A stretch of DNA of 64,000 bases from positions 1-64,000 of the forward strand of contig DATFAS010000010.1 of NCBI GenBank assembly GCA_035254305.1, read 5' to 3'. The DNA comes from DATFAS01 sp035254305 (GTDB lineage Bacteria > Bacillota > Bacilli > Aneurinibacillales > RAOX-1). Position 1 is the first letter of the stretch. Every line of letters starts with the position of its first letter. A model generated the notes under the pieces. That model made no database searches. It was not told the origin of the DNA and saw only the letters and a program-made list of their open reading frames with translations. Both the position numbers and the translations under genes were made by a program. Below are positions 17,845 to 24,931 of the stretch, piece after piece.

Positions 17845-17866
17845 ACCTTATTTCCTTTCTACCAAA

Positions 17867-18643
17867 CTACTGGCTGACTCTATCTATAACAATATTCCCC
17901 TTCTCTAGAAGTCCATCTACCACGGCACTTGCCATAATTAATCCGGCAACCGAAGGGCAGAATGCATTACTAGCTGGTGGCATCTTAGCCTTTCTAATAG
18001 GAGAATCAGGATTTTGGACCACTTGATCCATCACTTCTTCTTTTTGTTTGACAGGAATTTCAGTGGAATAAACAACCTTTACTCCTTTTTTAATTCCTTC
18101 TTTGCGAAGCTCCCGACGCATGACTTTCGCTATCGGATCATAAGATGTTTGGAACAGATCAGCTACTTTAAATCGTGTAGGGTCTGTTTTGTTTGCTGCT
18201 CCCATACTTGATATAATAGGGATCCCTCTGCGTCTGCATTCTTTTACTAAATGTATTTTGGCAGATACCGTATCAATAGCATCCACTATATAGTCTACTG
18301 AATCAGTTAGTGAAAACAATTGGTCTGATGTCTCTTCATTATAGAACATATTCATGATGTGAACTTTACAATTTGGGTTGATTCTGGCAATTCTTTCTTT
18401 CATTAATTCGGTCTTCTGCTGTCCAATCGTATCTAGCATAGCATGAAGCTGACGGTTAATATTTGTTATATCAACAACATCGCGATCAACAAGAATAAGT
18501 GTGCCTACAGAGGTCCGAGCTAATGCCTCTGCTGCAAAGGATCCAACACCACCAACTCCTAAGACAATGACAGTACTATTCCGTAAAACTTCCAATCCGG
18601 CAGTACCAACAGCCAATTCAGTTCGTGAGAATTGATGAAGCAT
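17867..18643 (-). CDS. tcdA: tRNA threonylcarbamoyladenosine dehydratase TcdA
   Basis: An E1-like/ThiF-fold enzyme that cyclises t6A37 of tRNA to ct6A using ATP. The nucleotide-binding GVGGVGS is at about residues 29-35. LVDRDVVDITNINRQ, the SSMGAANKTDPT segment and a C-terminal FCPSVAGLIMAS region match the family. Length is 258 residues. AAAGGGG precedes the ATG. It is the first gene of the tcdA-rarA group and faces the 6S RNA gene across a long spacer. Confidence 0.92.
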   Translation of the reverse strand: MLHQFSRTELAVGTAGLEVLRNSTVIVLGVGGVGSFAAEALARTSVGTLILVDRDVVDITNINRQLHAMLDTIGQQKTELMKERIARINPNCKVHIMNMFYNEETSDQLFSLTDSVDYIVDAIDTVSAKIHLVKECRRRGIPIISSMGAANKTDPTRFKVADLFQTSYDPIAKVMRRELRKEGIKKGVKVVYSTEIPVKQKEEVMDQVVQNPDSPIRKAKMPPASNAFCPSVAGLIMASAVVDGLLEKGNIVIDRVSQ

Positions 18644-18728
18644 ATGTATAAAATCCCCTTTCAGAAAAAAACAAAGTTATCTTATATGATTTCCACTTTA
18701 ATCAGAAAGTAACTATAGCATAAGAAAA

Positions 18729-18790
18729 GGAAAATGTCATGTTCATTTCCTCATACACCCTATAGGGAGGAAATAGACATGTCATTTTCC
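18729..18790. repeat. Large imperfect palindrome downstream of 6S RNA
   Basis: Two 24-base arms (18729-18752 and 18767-18790), complementary at 21 of 24 positions, flank a 14-base loop. Part of each arm (ACATGT-like) is itself near-palindromic. It lies between the 3' end of 6S RNA and tcdA. A short TTTTC follows on the minus strand, so it may act as a terminator, but its size is more like a palindromic repeat element. Confidence 0.7.
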
Positions 18791-18812
18791 TTCGAAATGC
18801 GTAAGGAATAGT

Positions 18813-19004
18813 AAGAGTCCCATAATGCCGTGTTGGCCAAAGGTTCTGAACCTTGCAATACCAAGTCCCTTGCGGGTGCATCCTGTCTCCTGCTTCCTGT
18901 TCGTAGAATAATAATACGATTCAATTCACAGAAGAACTCCGGAATGAAAATCAAATCAGTGTTGGGCTCAGAACGTTAGGTATCACGCACACCTTAGGAC
19001 TCTT
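18813..19004 (-). ncRNA. ssrS: 6S RNA (SsrS/BsrA type)
   Basis: A 192-nt transcript is inferred between the aspS terminator and tcdA, the same locus as bsrA in B. subtilis. The 5' AAGAGTCC pairs with the 3' GGGACTCTT to close the molecule. The 5' part AAGAGTCCTAAGGTGTG and the ACCTAACGTT segment resemble Bacillus 6S RNAs. A good promoter lies at the right distance. 6S RNA binds sigma-A RNA polymerase in stationary phase. An ORF readable through it has no supporting features. Confidence 0.88.
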
Positions 19005-19014
19005 CTTGATTTCT

Positions 19015-19043
19015 ATTTTAGCTCACAATGAAAACGATTGCAA
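19015..19043 (-). promoter_or_regulatory. Promoter of 6S RNA
   Basis: TTGCAA (19038-19043) and TAAAAT (19015-19020) are separated by 17 bases. The -10 ends about ten bases before the predicted 5' end at 19004. Confidence 0.75.
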
Positions 19044-19063
19044 CTATTGTACAAGCCTAATAG

Positions 19064-19085
19064 AAAAGGGGGCGAATTTGCCCCC
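19064..19085 (-). terminator. Terminator after aspS
   Basis: GGGGGC, a six-base loop, GCCCCC and a TTTTCTATT tail, nine bases past the aspS stop and just ahead of the 6S promoter. Confidence 0.88.
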
Positions 19086-19093
19086 AAATTTCT

Positions 19094-20872
19094 TTAAGCT
19101 TTTACCTCTTCTGGTAATTTTAACTGAATATGAAGCTCATTCAATTGTTTCTCCTCAACCTCACCAGGAGCATCGGTCATTGGATCTGTTGCACTTGCTG
19201 TCTTAGGGAAGGCAATGACTTCACGAAGATTAGTTCTCCCTGCAAGAAGCATGACGAAACGATCTAGTCCCAATGCCATTCCACCATGTGGAGGTGTTCC
19301 ATATTCGAAAGCGTCGAGGAGGAAGCCGAATTTTTCCTGTGCCTCTTCCTTACTGAAGCCAAGTGCTCTAAACATTTTCTCTTGAATCTCACGCTTATAG
19401 ATCCTCATGCTACCGCCACCCACTTCGTATCCATTCAGAACAAGGTCATAAGCTTGTGCACGAATTTGGCTAGGATCTGTATCAAATAATGGTAGGTCTT
19501 CTACTCTTGGCATAGTGAATGGGTGGTGAAGAGCTACATAGCGCTTCGCATCCTCATCATATTCTACCAATGGGAAGTCCATAACCCAAGCAAACTTAAA
19601 TACATTCGGATCAATTAAGCCAAGATCTTTACCGAACTTAGAACGTAGGGCACCAAGCGAATCGGCAACAACCTTAGGAGAATCTGCTACGAATAGAATG
19701 AGATCTCCCTCTACTACTGCAAAACGATCCTTAAACTGTGCGATTTCTTCTTCAGAGAAGAACTTACCGATCGGTCCTTTGATTTCTCCATCTTTGAATG
19801 CAATCCAAGCAAGCCCTTTCGCACCATACTTAGAAGCAAACTTCATGAGATCGTCAACATCCTTACGGGAGTAGTGACCGCAACCCTTGACATTAATTCC
19901 TTTTACTTGGCCACCTCGTTCAACCGCACTTGCGAATACTTTGAAGCCACAGTTTGCGACAAGGTCAGAAACGTCTACCAATTCCATTCCGAAGCGTAAA
20001 TCAGGTTTATCCGAACCAAAACGACTCATTGCCTCCTGATAGGATAAACGTTGGATCGGCAATTCTACCTTAAGCCCAATAGACTGTTCACAAACATGAG
20101 CAACCATTTGTTCCATCATAGCAAGCAACTCTTCCATAGTAAGGAAGGAGGTTTCGATATCCACCTGGGTGAATTCAGGCTGGCGATCAGCCCTTAAATC
20201 CTCATCACGGAAGCAACGGACCACTTGGAAATAACGCTCATATCCAGATACCATGAGTAGCTGTTTAAAAATCTGTGGAGATTGAGGAAGTGCAAAGAAT
20301 TCTCCTGGATGTACGCGGCTTGGTACCAAATAGTCTCTTGCACCCTCTGGTGTGCTCTTCGTAAGCATTGGTGTTTCGATTTCTAGGAAGCCTTTGTCAT
20401 CCAGAAAATCACGGAATGCCTTCGTTGTGCGGTGACGTAGAATGAGAGAATTCTGCATCGATTGACGGCGTAAATCTAAATAACGATATTTAAGTCGAAC
20501 ATTCTCATCGACTTCGATTTGATCTTCAATCAAGAAAGGAGGAGTTTTCGCCTCATTGAGGATTTCAACTTCTGTAATATGGATTTCAACTTCCCCAGTT
20601 TGCATCTTAGGGTTAATGGTTTCCGGACTTCTTAGAACAACTTGGCCCTTCACAGTAAGCACATATTCACTACGAATACGATCTCCGATAAGATGTGCTT
20701 TCTCGTTGAATTCAGGATTAAGAACGATTTGCACAAGACCACTACGATCTCTTAAATCTACGAAAATAACGCCTCCTAGATCGCGACGTTTTTGCACCCA
20801 TCCACTTAAAGTTACTTCTTCACCAATATTTTCTTTCCCAATTTTACCGCAATGATGTGTACGAAAACTCAT
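19094..20872 (-). CDS. aspS: Aspartyl-tRNA synthetase
   Basis: A class IIb synthetase. It has an N-terminal OB-fold anticodon-binding domain (LSGWVQKRRDLGGVIFVDLR), the catalytic core with ALPQSPQIFKQLLM and FRDEDLRADRQPEFTQ, a bacterial GAD insert, and motif 3 GMALGLDRFVMLLAG. Length is 592 residues. Upstream in-frame codons could extend it by 17, but GGGAGG lies seven bases before the ATG at 20872, which decides the start. It follows hisS after 13 bases and shares its T-box leader. Confidence 0.96.
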   Translation of the reverse strand: MSFRTHHCGKIGKENIGEEVTLSGWVQKRRDLGGVIFVDLRDRSGLVQIVLNPEFNEKAHLIGDRIRSEYVLTVKGQVVLRSPETINPKMQTGEVEIHITEVEILNEAKTPPFLIEDQIEVDENVRLKYRYLDLRRQSMQNSLILRHRTTKAFRDFLDDKGFLEIETPMLTKSTPEGARDYLVPSRVHPGEFFALPQSPQIFKQLLMVSGYERYFQVVRCFRDEDLRADRQPEFTQVDIETSFLTMEELLAMMEQMVAHVCEQSIGLKVELPIQRLSYQEAMSRFGSDKPDLRFGMELVDVSDLVANCGFKVFASAVERGGQVKGINVKGCGHYSRKDVDDLMKFASKYGAKGLAWIAFKDGEIKGPIGKFFSEEEIAQFKDRFAVVEGDLILFVADSPKVVADSLGALRSKFGKDLGLIDPNVFKFAWVMDFPLVEYDEDAKRYVALHHPFTMPRVEDLPLFDTDPSQIRAQAYDLVLNGYEVGGGSMRIYKREIQEKMFRALGFSKEEAQEKFGFLLDAFEYGTPPHGGMALGLDRFVMLLAGRTNLREVIAFPKTASATDPMTDAPGEVEEKQLNELHIQLKLPEEVKA

Positions 20873-20885
20873 TTTCGCATCCTCC

Positions 20886-22148
20886 CTATAGTTCTGATTT
20901 AATCCATTGATACACTTCATCAAGTGGTATCTCTTTTTGTTCGCGCTGCAGCATATCCTTTACAACGATACTGCGCTTGTTCCATTCATCCTCACCTAAA
21001 ATCAAGACAAAACGAGCACCATATCTTTCAGCAGCTTTAAACTGGGCCTTCATCTTTCGACCAACAAAATCCTTATCAGCTGCCAAACCAGCACTTCTTA
21101 AACGATCAAGAATTTGCAGAGAATACTTCTCTGGCTCTTCCCCCATAGCAATAAGAAAGCAATCAAGGTTTGTTTTCACAGGAAGCTCGATATTTTGACT
21201 CTTCAATGTCAAGAGTACTCTTTCAATACTCATGGCAAATCCAATACCTGGCATGTCATTACCACCGATTTGCTCCACAAGGCCGTTATATCGACCTCCC
21301 CCACAAATTGTCGTAATAGCACCGAAGCCTTCTGCCATAATTTCAAAAGCAGTTTGTGTATAATAATCAAGCCCACGAACCATTCTTGGATTCACCACAT
21401 AATCAATACCAAGCTGCTCTAAGTGTCCTTTCACAGCCTCAAAATGTGGCGAACAGCTATCACATAGGTGCTCTGTAATATTAGGAGCATCCTTCGTTAA
21501 GCTACGGCATTTTTCATTTTTGCAATCTAGTATCCGCAAAGGGTTTCGTTCATAACGAGACTGACAGTCTTCACACAGCTCATGTTTCTTTTCTCCTAAA
21601 TGACGGAGTAGGTGCTCCCTGTGTATCGGACGGCAAACCTTACATCCTACACTATTTAATTCCAAGCGAAGATTGGTAACACCCAGATTCTGATATAAAC
21701 GCATAGCTAGGGCTATAACCTCAGCATCAATCGTTGGGTCATTACTTCCAATCGCTTCGATACCAAACTGTGTAAACTGTCTCATTCTTCCCGCTTGCGG
21801 TCTTTCATAACGAAACATGGGGCCAATATAAAATAACTTCGTTGGTTGATTGGGATCCCCAAACATTTTATTTTCTACATAAGAACGTACAACTGCTGCT
21901 GTTCCTTCTGGACGCAAGGTAATACTTCGATTTCCCTTGTCTTGGAAGGTGTACATTTCTTTCTCTACAATATCAGTCGTTTCCCCTACTCCCCGGTGAA
22001 ACAATTCCGTATGCTCGAATATCGGTGTACGGACCTCCCGGTAATTATAGAGCTTGCATATATCTCGTGCACTCTTCTCGATATATTGCCATAGCTCGAC
22101 CTCTCCCGGCAGCACATCTGCTGTGCCGCGTGGAATATTGATCGACAT
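20886..22148 (-). CDS. hisS: Histidyl-tRNA synthetase
   Basis: A class IIa synthetase of 420 residues. It opens with INIPRGTADVLPGEVELW. Motif 2 (FRYERPQAGRMRQFTQ), the histidine-A signature VRGLDYYTQTAFE and motif 3 (PGIGFAMSIERVLL) are present. The C-terminal anticodon-binding domain begins near LDCFLIAMG. GAGGAGGG precedes the ATG. It is the first gene of a hisS-aspS operon driven by the promoter at 22454-22482 and the T-box leader. Confidence 0.96.
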   Translation of the reverse strand: MSINIPRGTADVLPGEVELWQYIEKSARDICKLYNYREVRTPIFEHTELFHRGVGETTDIVEKEMYTFQDKGNRSITLRPEGTAAVVRSYVENKMFGDPNQPTKLFYIGPMFRYERPQAGRMRQFTQFGIEAIGSNDPTIDAEVIALAMRLYQNLGVTNLRLELNSVGCKVCRPIHREHLLRHLGEKKHELCEDCQSRYERNPLRILDCKNEKCRSLTKDAPNITEHLCDSCSPHFEAVKGHLEQLGIDYVVNPRMVRGLDYYTQTAFEIMAEGFGAITTICGGGRYNGLVEQIGGNDMPGIGFAMSIERVLLTLKSQNIELPVKTNLDCFLIAMGEEPEKYSLQILDRLRSAGLAADKDFVGRKMKAQFKAAERYGARFVLILGEDEWNKRSIVVKDMLQREQKEIPLDEVYQWIKSEL

Positions 22149-22185
22149 CGCTTTGCCCTCCTCATCATTCCTAGCTAATATAAAT

Positions 22186-22447
22186 AAAAAACTCCCGTCC
22201 CTGACAATTATGTCAGGGACGAGAGATTATTATCACCCGCGGTGCCACCCTAATAAGGATCTATTGATCCCCACTTTTATGCATAACGCTCACACGCTAC
22301 AGGCTACTTATTGTGTTCACCTGTGGTCCTCAGGGATGTCCTTCATCAAATAAGATAATGGAATGCTTCCAGCCACGGCATATCCTCTCTTGTTTTATCA
22401 AACATCTGACTACTTTTCCCTTCAATGGATATCTCCATATTCAATTG
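22186..22447 (-). promoter_or_regulatory. T-box riboswitch leader of hisS-aspS
   Basis: The antiterminator core AGGGTGGCACCGCG (22238-22251) is followed by a terminator hairpin with T-run (22186-22226). Stem I has AGTA, AGAGAG and a distal GGCTGGAAGC loop. The specifier loop reads GAAG-GAC-A with flanking AGGGA/TCCCT, placing GAC (Asp) at 22338-22340. The overlapping triplet CAU would read His. The whole 330-base gap is occupied by this leader and its promoter. Confidence 0.92.
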
Positions 22448-22453
22448 TTTTTA

Positions 22454-22482
22454 ATATTACAGATTTAGAGCTTCCATGTCAA
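22454..22482 (-). promoter_or_regulatory. Promoter of the hisS-aspS T-box transcript
   Basis: TTGACA (22477-22482) and TAATAT (22454-22459) are separated by 17 bases. The -35 overlaps the hemZ stop codon. Confidence 0.82.
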
Positions 22483-23987
22483 GCCATGTTAGATTGTGCC
22501 AGAAATAATTGATTTAATGCATCAATTTTGGCAGAAGTATACCTCTCATACCCTTCATTATAGACCTTTGGTTCCTTTGGGTTCGCGAATCGTGTGATTT
22601 CTCCAGTCATCGGATGAACCCACTTGCTTGCTGCTCCGCAACCAAGTCCAATAATGGTCTGCATTTCTTCCATGATGATGATATTATAAATACTTTCCTG
22701 ATCAGGAAAAGAATAACCGACATTCTCCAGATTCCCAAGAATATTTTTCTGTCGATATAAGTAATAAGGATGATACCCATTCTTTTGGGTCCATTCCTCT
22801 GCTTGCTTCATCATTTGGACGATCTCTATTCGCTCCGCAACCCGGTATTTTTCTTTATTTTGAGTCATTTCGGAAGCTCGCTTAAAGGATAAAGTATGGA
22901 CAGTAAGTGATTCTGGCAATAAGGACTCCGTTTGCTTAAGCGTATGATGGAATTCTTGGGTGCCCTCACCAGGGAGGCCAATGATGAGGTCCATATTAAT
23001 ATTATTCATCCCCATCTCTCTAGCAAGCCTGAATTTCCTAATGGTTTCTTCTACGGTATGATGACGCCCAATAGCATCCAACGTGGCCTGAGTGTAAGAT
23101 TGTGGATTTATACTGATCCGGTCTATCTTCCATTTTTTAAGTACAGCTAGTTTTTCTGGTGTAATGGTATCAGGTCTACCCGCCTCAACGGTGATCTCTC
23201 TTACCTGATCCATCGGGAAGGATCGGTACATTTCTTCATAAAGATGGTCCATCTCTTCAGCTGTAATACTTGTTGGGGTACCTCCACCAAAATAAATGGT
23301 TGTAATCTCAATTTTATTTTCCTTCAACCAACGCCCAATCGCCTGCAGCTCATAGTGAAGTCCCCCGAGGAAGGATTCAACAGAACCTTGTCTACCCTGG
23401 ATAGCATAAGCAGGAAATGTACAATAGGCACACTTCGTTGGGCAAAAAGGGATGCCAATATAAATACTCACACCATTAGCCAGTTGATAGAGATCAGGAA
23501 CAGCCGACAGCTGGCGAGAAACAATTTGTTCCATTAATGATATTTTTTCATCGGTGATGAGATAGTCCTCTTTTAGCTGATGATGAATTTCTTGCCTGGT
23601 AAAGCCTTGTCTATATTTTTGATGATAAAGCTTTGTAGGGCGAATACCGGTTAAAATTCCCCATGGCTGCACCATTCCTGTATATTCTTCTAGAACATAA
23701 AGAAGTGCCTGACTTAAGAGTCGTTTTAGCAGCCTCCCTCTTTCCTCTGGTGATACTAAGGAGGAGGAATCTTCTACAACAACTTCTGACTGTAATTCTC
23801 TATTATTTATTAGATCAGTCAGTTTGACAGTAATCCGTGCTTCATCTCTGTCCTGTACAAGGCTGATTAACAAATCAGGTTGGGGAGGTGGTGTAAACGA
23901 TACTATAACCTCCTCAAAGTAAAGCTTGATAATATGTTCAAAAGAACGTTGATGTGCTTCTTTAGCACCTATTACTTGTATTTGCAT
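22479..23987 (-). CDS. hemZ: Oxygen-independent coproporphyrinogen III oxidase-like radical SAM protein HemZ
   Basis: A 502-residue radical SAM protein of the HemZ type, which takes part in anaerobic haem synthesis in B. subtilis. The cluster motif is CPTKCAYCTF after IGIPF, and the glycine-rich YFGGGTPT and DLIIGLPGEG segments follow. About 170 residues precede the radical SAM domain, as expected for HemZ rather than HemN or HemW. A perfect 8-bp hairpin (24002-24025) sits just upstream of the AAAGGAG ribosome-binding site. Confidence 0.88.
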   Translation of the reverse strand: MQIQVIGAKEAHQRSFEHIIKLYFEEVIVSFTPPPQPDLLISLVQDRDEARITVKLTDLINNRELQSEVVVEDSSSLVSPEERGRLLKRLLSQALLYVLEEYTGMVQPWGILTGIRPTKLYHQKYRQGFTRQEIHHQLKEDYLITDEKISLMEQIVSRQLSAVPDLYQLANGVSIYIGIPFCPTKCAYCTFPAYAIQGRQGSVESFLGGLHYELQAIGRWLKENKIEITTIYFGGGTPTSITAEEMDHLYEEMYRSFPMDQVREITVEAGRPDTITPEKLAVLKKWKIDRISINPQSYTQATLDAIGRHHTVEETIRKFRLAREMGMNNINMDLIIGLPGEGTQEFHHTLKQTESLLPESLTVHTLSFKRASEMTQNKEKYRVAERIEIVQMMKQAEEWTQKNGYHPYYLYRQKNILGNLENVGYSFPDQESIYNIIIMEEMQTIIGLGCGAASKWVHPMTGEITRFANPKEPKVYNEGYERYTSAKIDALNQLFLAQSNMA

Positions 23988-24001
23988 CTAGGCTTCTCCT
24001 T

Positions 24002-24025
24002 TTATACGGGAAAATCACCGTATAA
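24002..24025 (-). promoter_or_regulatory. Hairpin in the hemZ 5' region
   Basis: TTATACGG and CCGTATAA form a perfect inverted repeat with an eight-base spacer, immediately before the ribosome-binding site of hemZ. It may be a DNA operator or an RNA hairpin that affects translation. Confidence 0.4.
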
Positions 24026-24173
24026 TTTAACACATCTATCTGCTTTCCGCTAGTGAAAGATAATGAATTCTTCTCGTATCTATCCCTTTTGCTAAGAATA
24101 TCGACTTCTGAACAGAAGGGATAGGGGTTCAAAAGTGTGCAAAAAGTATAACTACAGCTATGATCTAAGTAGC

Positions 24174-24338
24174 CTATCTTCCGATCTGCCGAACCAATTT
24201 TCTTCCCTCACCAGGCAGCATAGTAGTTGCAATCAGCATTTGTTCGAAATGCTCCTCCATACTTGTATCTCGCAAATCAGCTGTCATGCCAACCACCATT
24301 GTCTGGGAGCAATGTCCTTCTTTATACCCTTGTCTCAT
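24174..24338 (-). CDS. Small hypothetical ORF between dtd and hemZ (54 codons)
   Basis: An ATG at 24338, with GAGG six bases upstream, opens a 54-residue reading frame ending in TAG at 24174. The product starts MRQGYKEGHCSQTMVVGM and has one cysteine, no membrane helix and a Met-rich middle. Codon choice looks coding-like. I do not recognise a family. It could also start at 24350. It lies on the same strand as dtd and hemZ, in a 480-base interval with no other gene. A 12-bp perfect palindrome (24373-24384) stands just upstream. It may be a real small protein or the remnant of a larger gene. Confidence 0.45.
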   Translation of the reverse strand: MRQGYKEGHCSQTMVVGMTADLRDTSMEEHFEQMLIATTMLPGEGRKLVRQIGR

Positions 24339-24414
24339 ATACATCCTCATTTCACAATGGCATTATGATTTAGTATGGCCATACACTGCTTTTTTTTTGC
24401 AAAGGTAGGGCTTA

Positions 24415-24454
24415 AAATATAAGAAGGACCCAGTAGCGGGTCCTTCTTATATTT
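24415..24454 (-). terminator. Terminator after dtd
   Basis: A perfect 17-bp stem with a six-base loop containing AAGGACCC/GGGTCCTT, followed by TT. It can work in both directions. Confidence 0.9.
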
Positions 24455-24470
24455 GATTTAAAAGTATTGG

Positions 24471-24914
24471 CTATTTTCGACTCTCGACAATAAGTGTAAC
24501 TGGACCATCGTTTGTTAAGCTTACCTCCATCATGGCCCCGAAGACTCCTGTTTGGACATTCACTCCAGAATTCTTAAGTGTTTCATTAAAAAAATCATAT
24601 AGAGGCTGTGCCTGATCTGGACGAGCTGCCTCCATAAAATTCGGTCTACGGCCCTTGGAGCAATCACCATAGAGTGTAAATTGGGATATAGACAGAATAC
24701 TTCCACCCACATCAAGCAAGGAATGATTCATCTTTCCTTGATCATCTTCAAAAATTCGTAAATTTACGATTTTATCCGCCAAAAACAAAACATCTTTTTC
24801 ATTGTCCTCATGGGTGATTCCTACCAAAAGAACAAGGCCAGATTCGATTTTCCCAGTAATTTTCCCTTCAACCATGACTTGTGCTTGCTTCGATCTTTGG
24901 ACAACAACCCTCAT
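24471..24914 (-). CDS. dtd: D-aminoacyl-tRNA deacylase
   Basis: Removes D-amino acids (and glycine) mischarged on tRNA. The 147-residue protein shows both signature motifs: SQFTLYGDCSKGRRPNF, corresponding to the SQFTL motif, and TNDGPVTLIVES near the C-terminus, corresponding to NxGPVT. The start MRVVVQRSKQAQV is typical. AGGAG precedes the ATG. It follows relA by 17 bases, as in many Bacillales. Confidence 0.95.
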   Translation of the reverse strand: MRVVVQRSKQAQVMVEGKITGKIESGLVLLVGITHEDNEKDVLFLADKIVNLRIFEDDQGKMNHSLLDVGGSILSISQFTLYGDCSKGRRPNFMEAARPDQAQPLYDFFNETLKNSGVNVQTGVFGAMMEVSLTNDGPVTLIVESRK

Positions 24915-24931
24915 TCGTTTAAAACTCCTTG

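Noticed and set aside
18760..18954. Minus-strand 64-codon ORF in the aspS-tcdA spacer
   Set aside because: It lies in the 6S RNA gene, whose closing stem, promoter and locus are recognisable.
24135..24368. Plus-strand 77-codon ORF opposite the small dtd-hemZ ORF
   Set aside because: No ribosome-binding site, Ser/His/Cys-rich shadow-like composition; the minus-strand frame is the better candidate.
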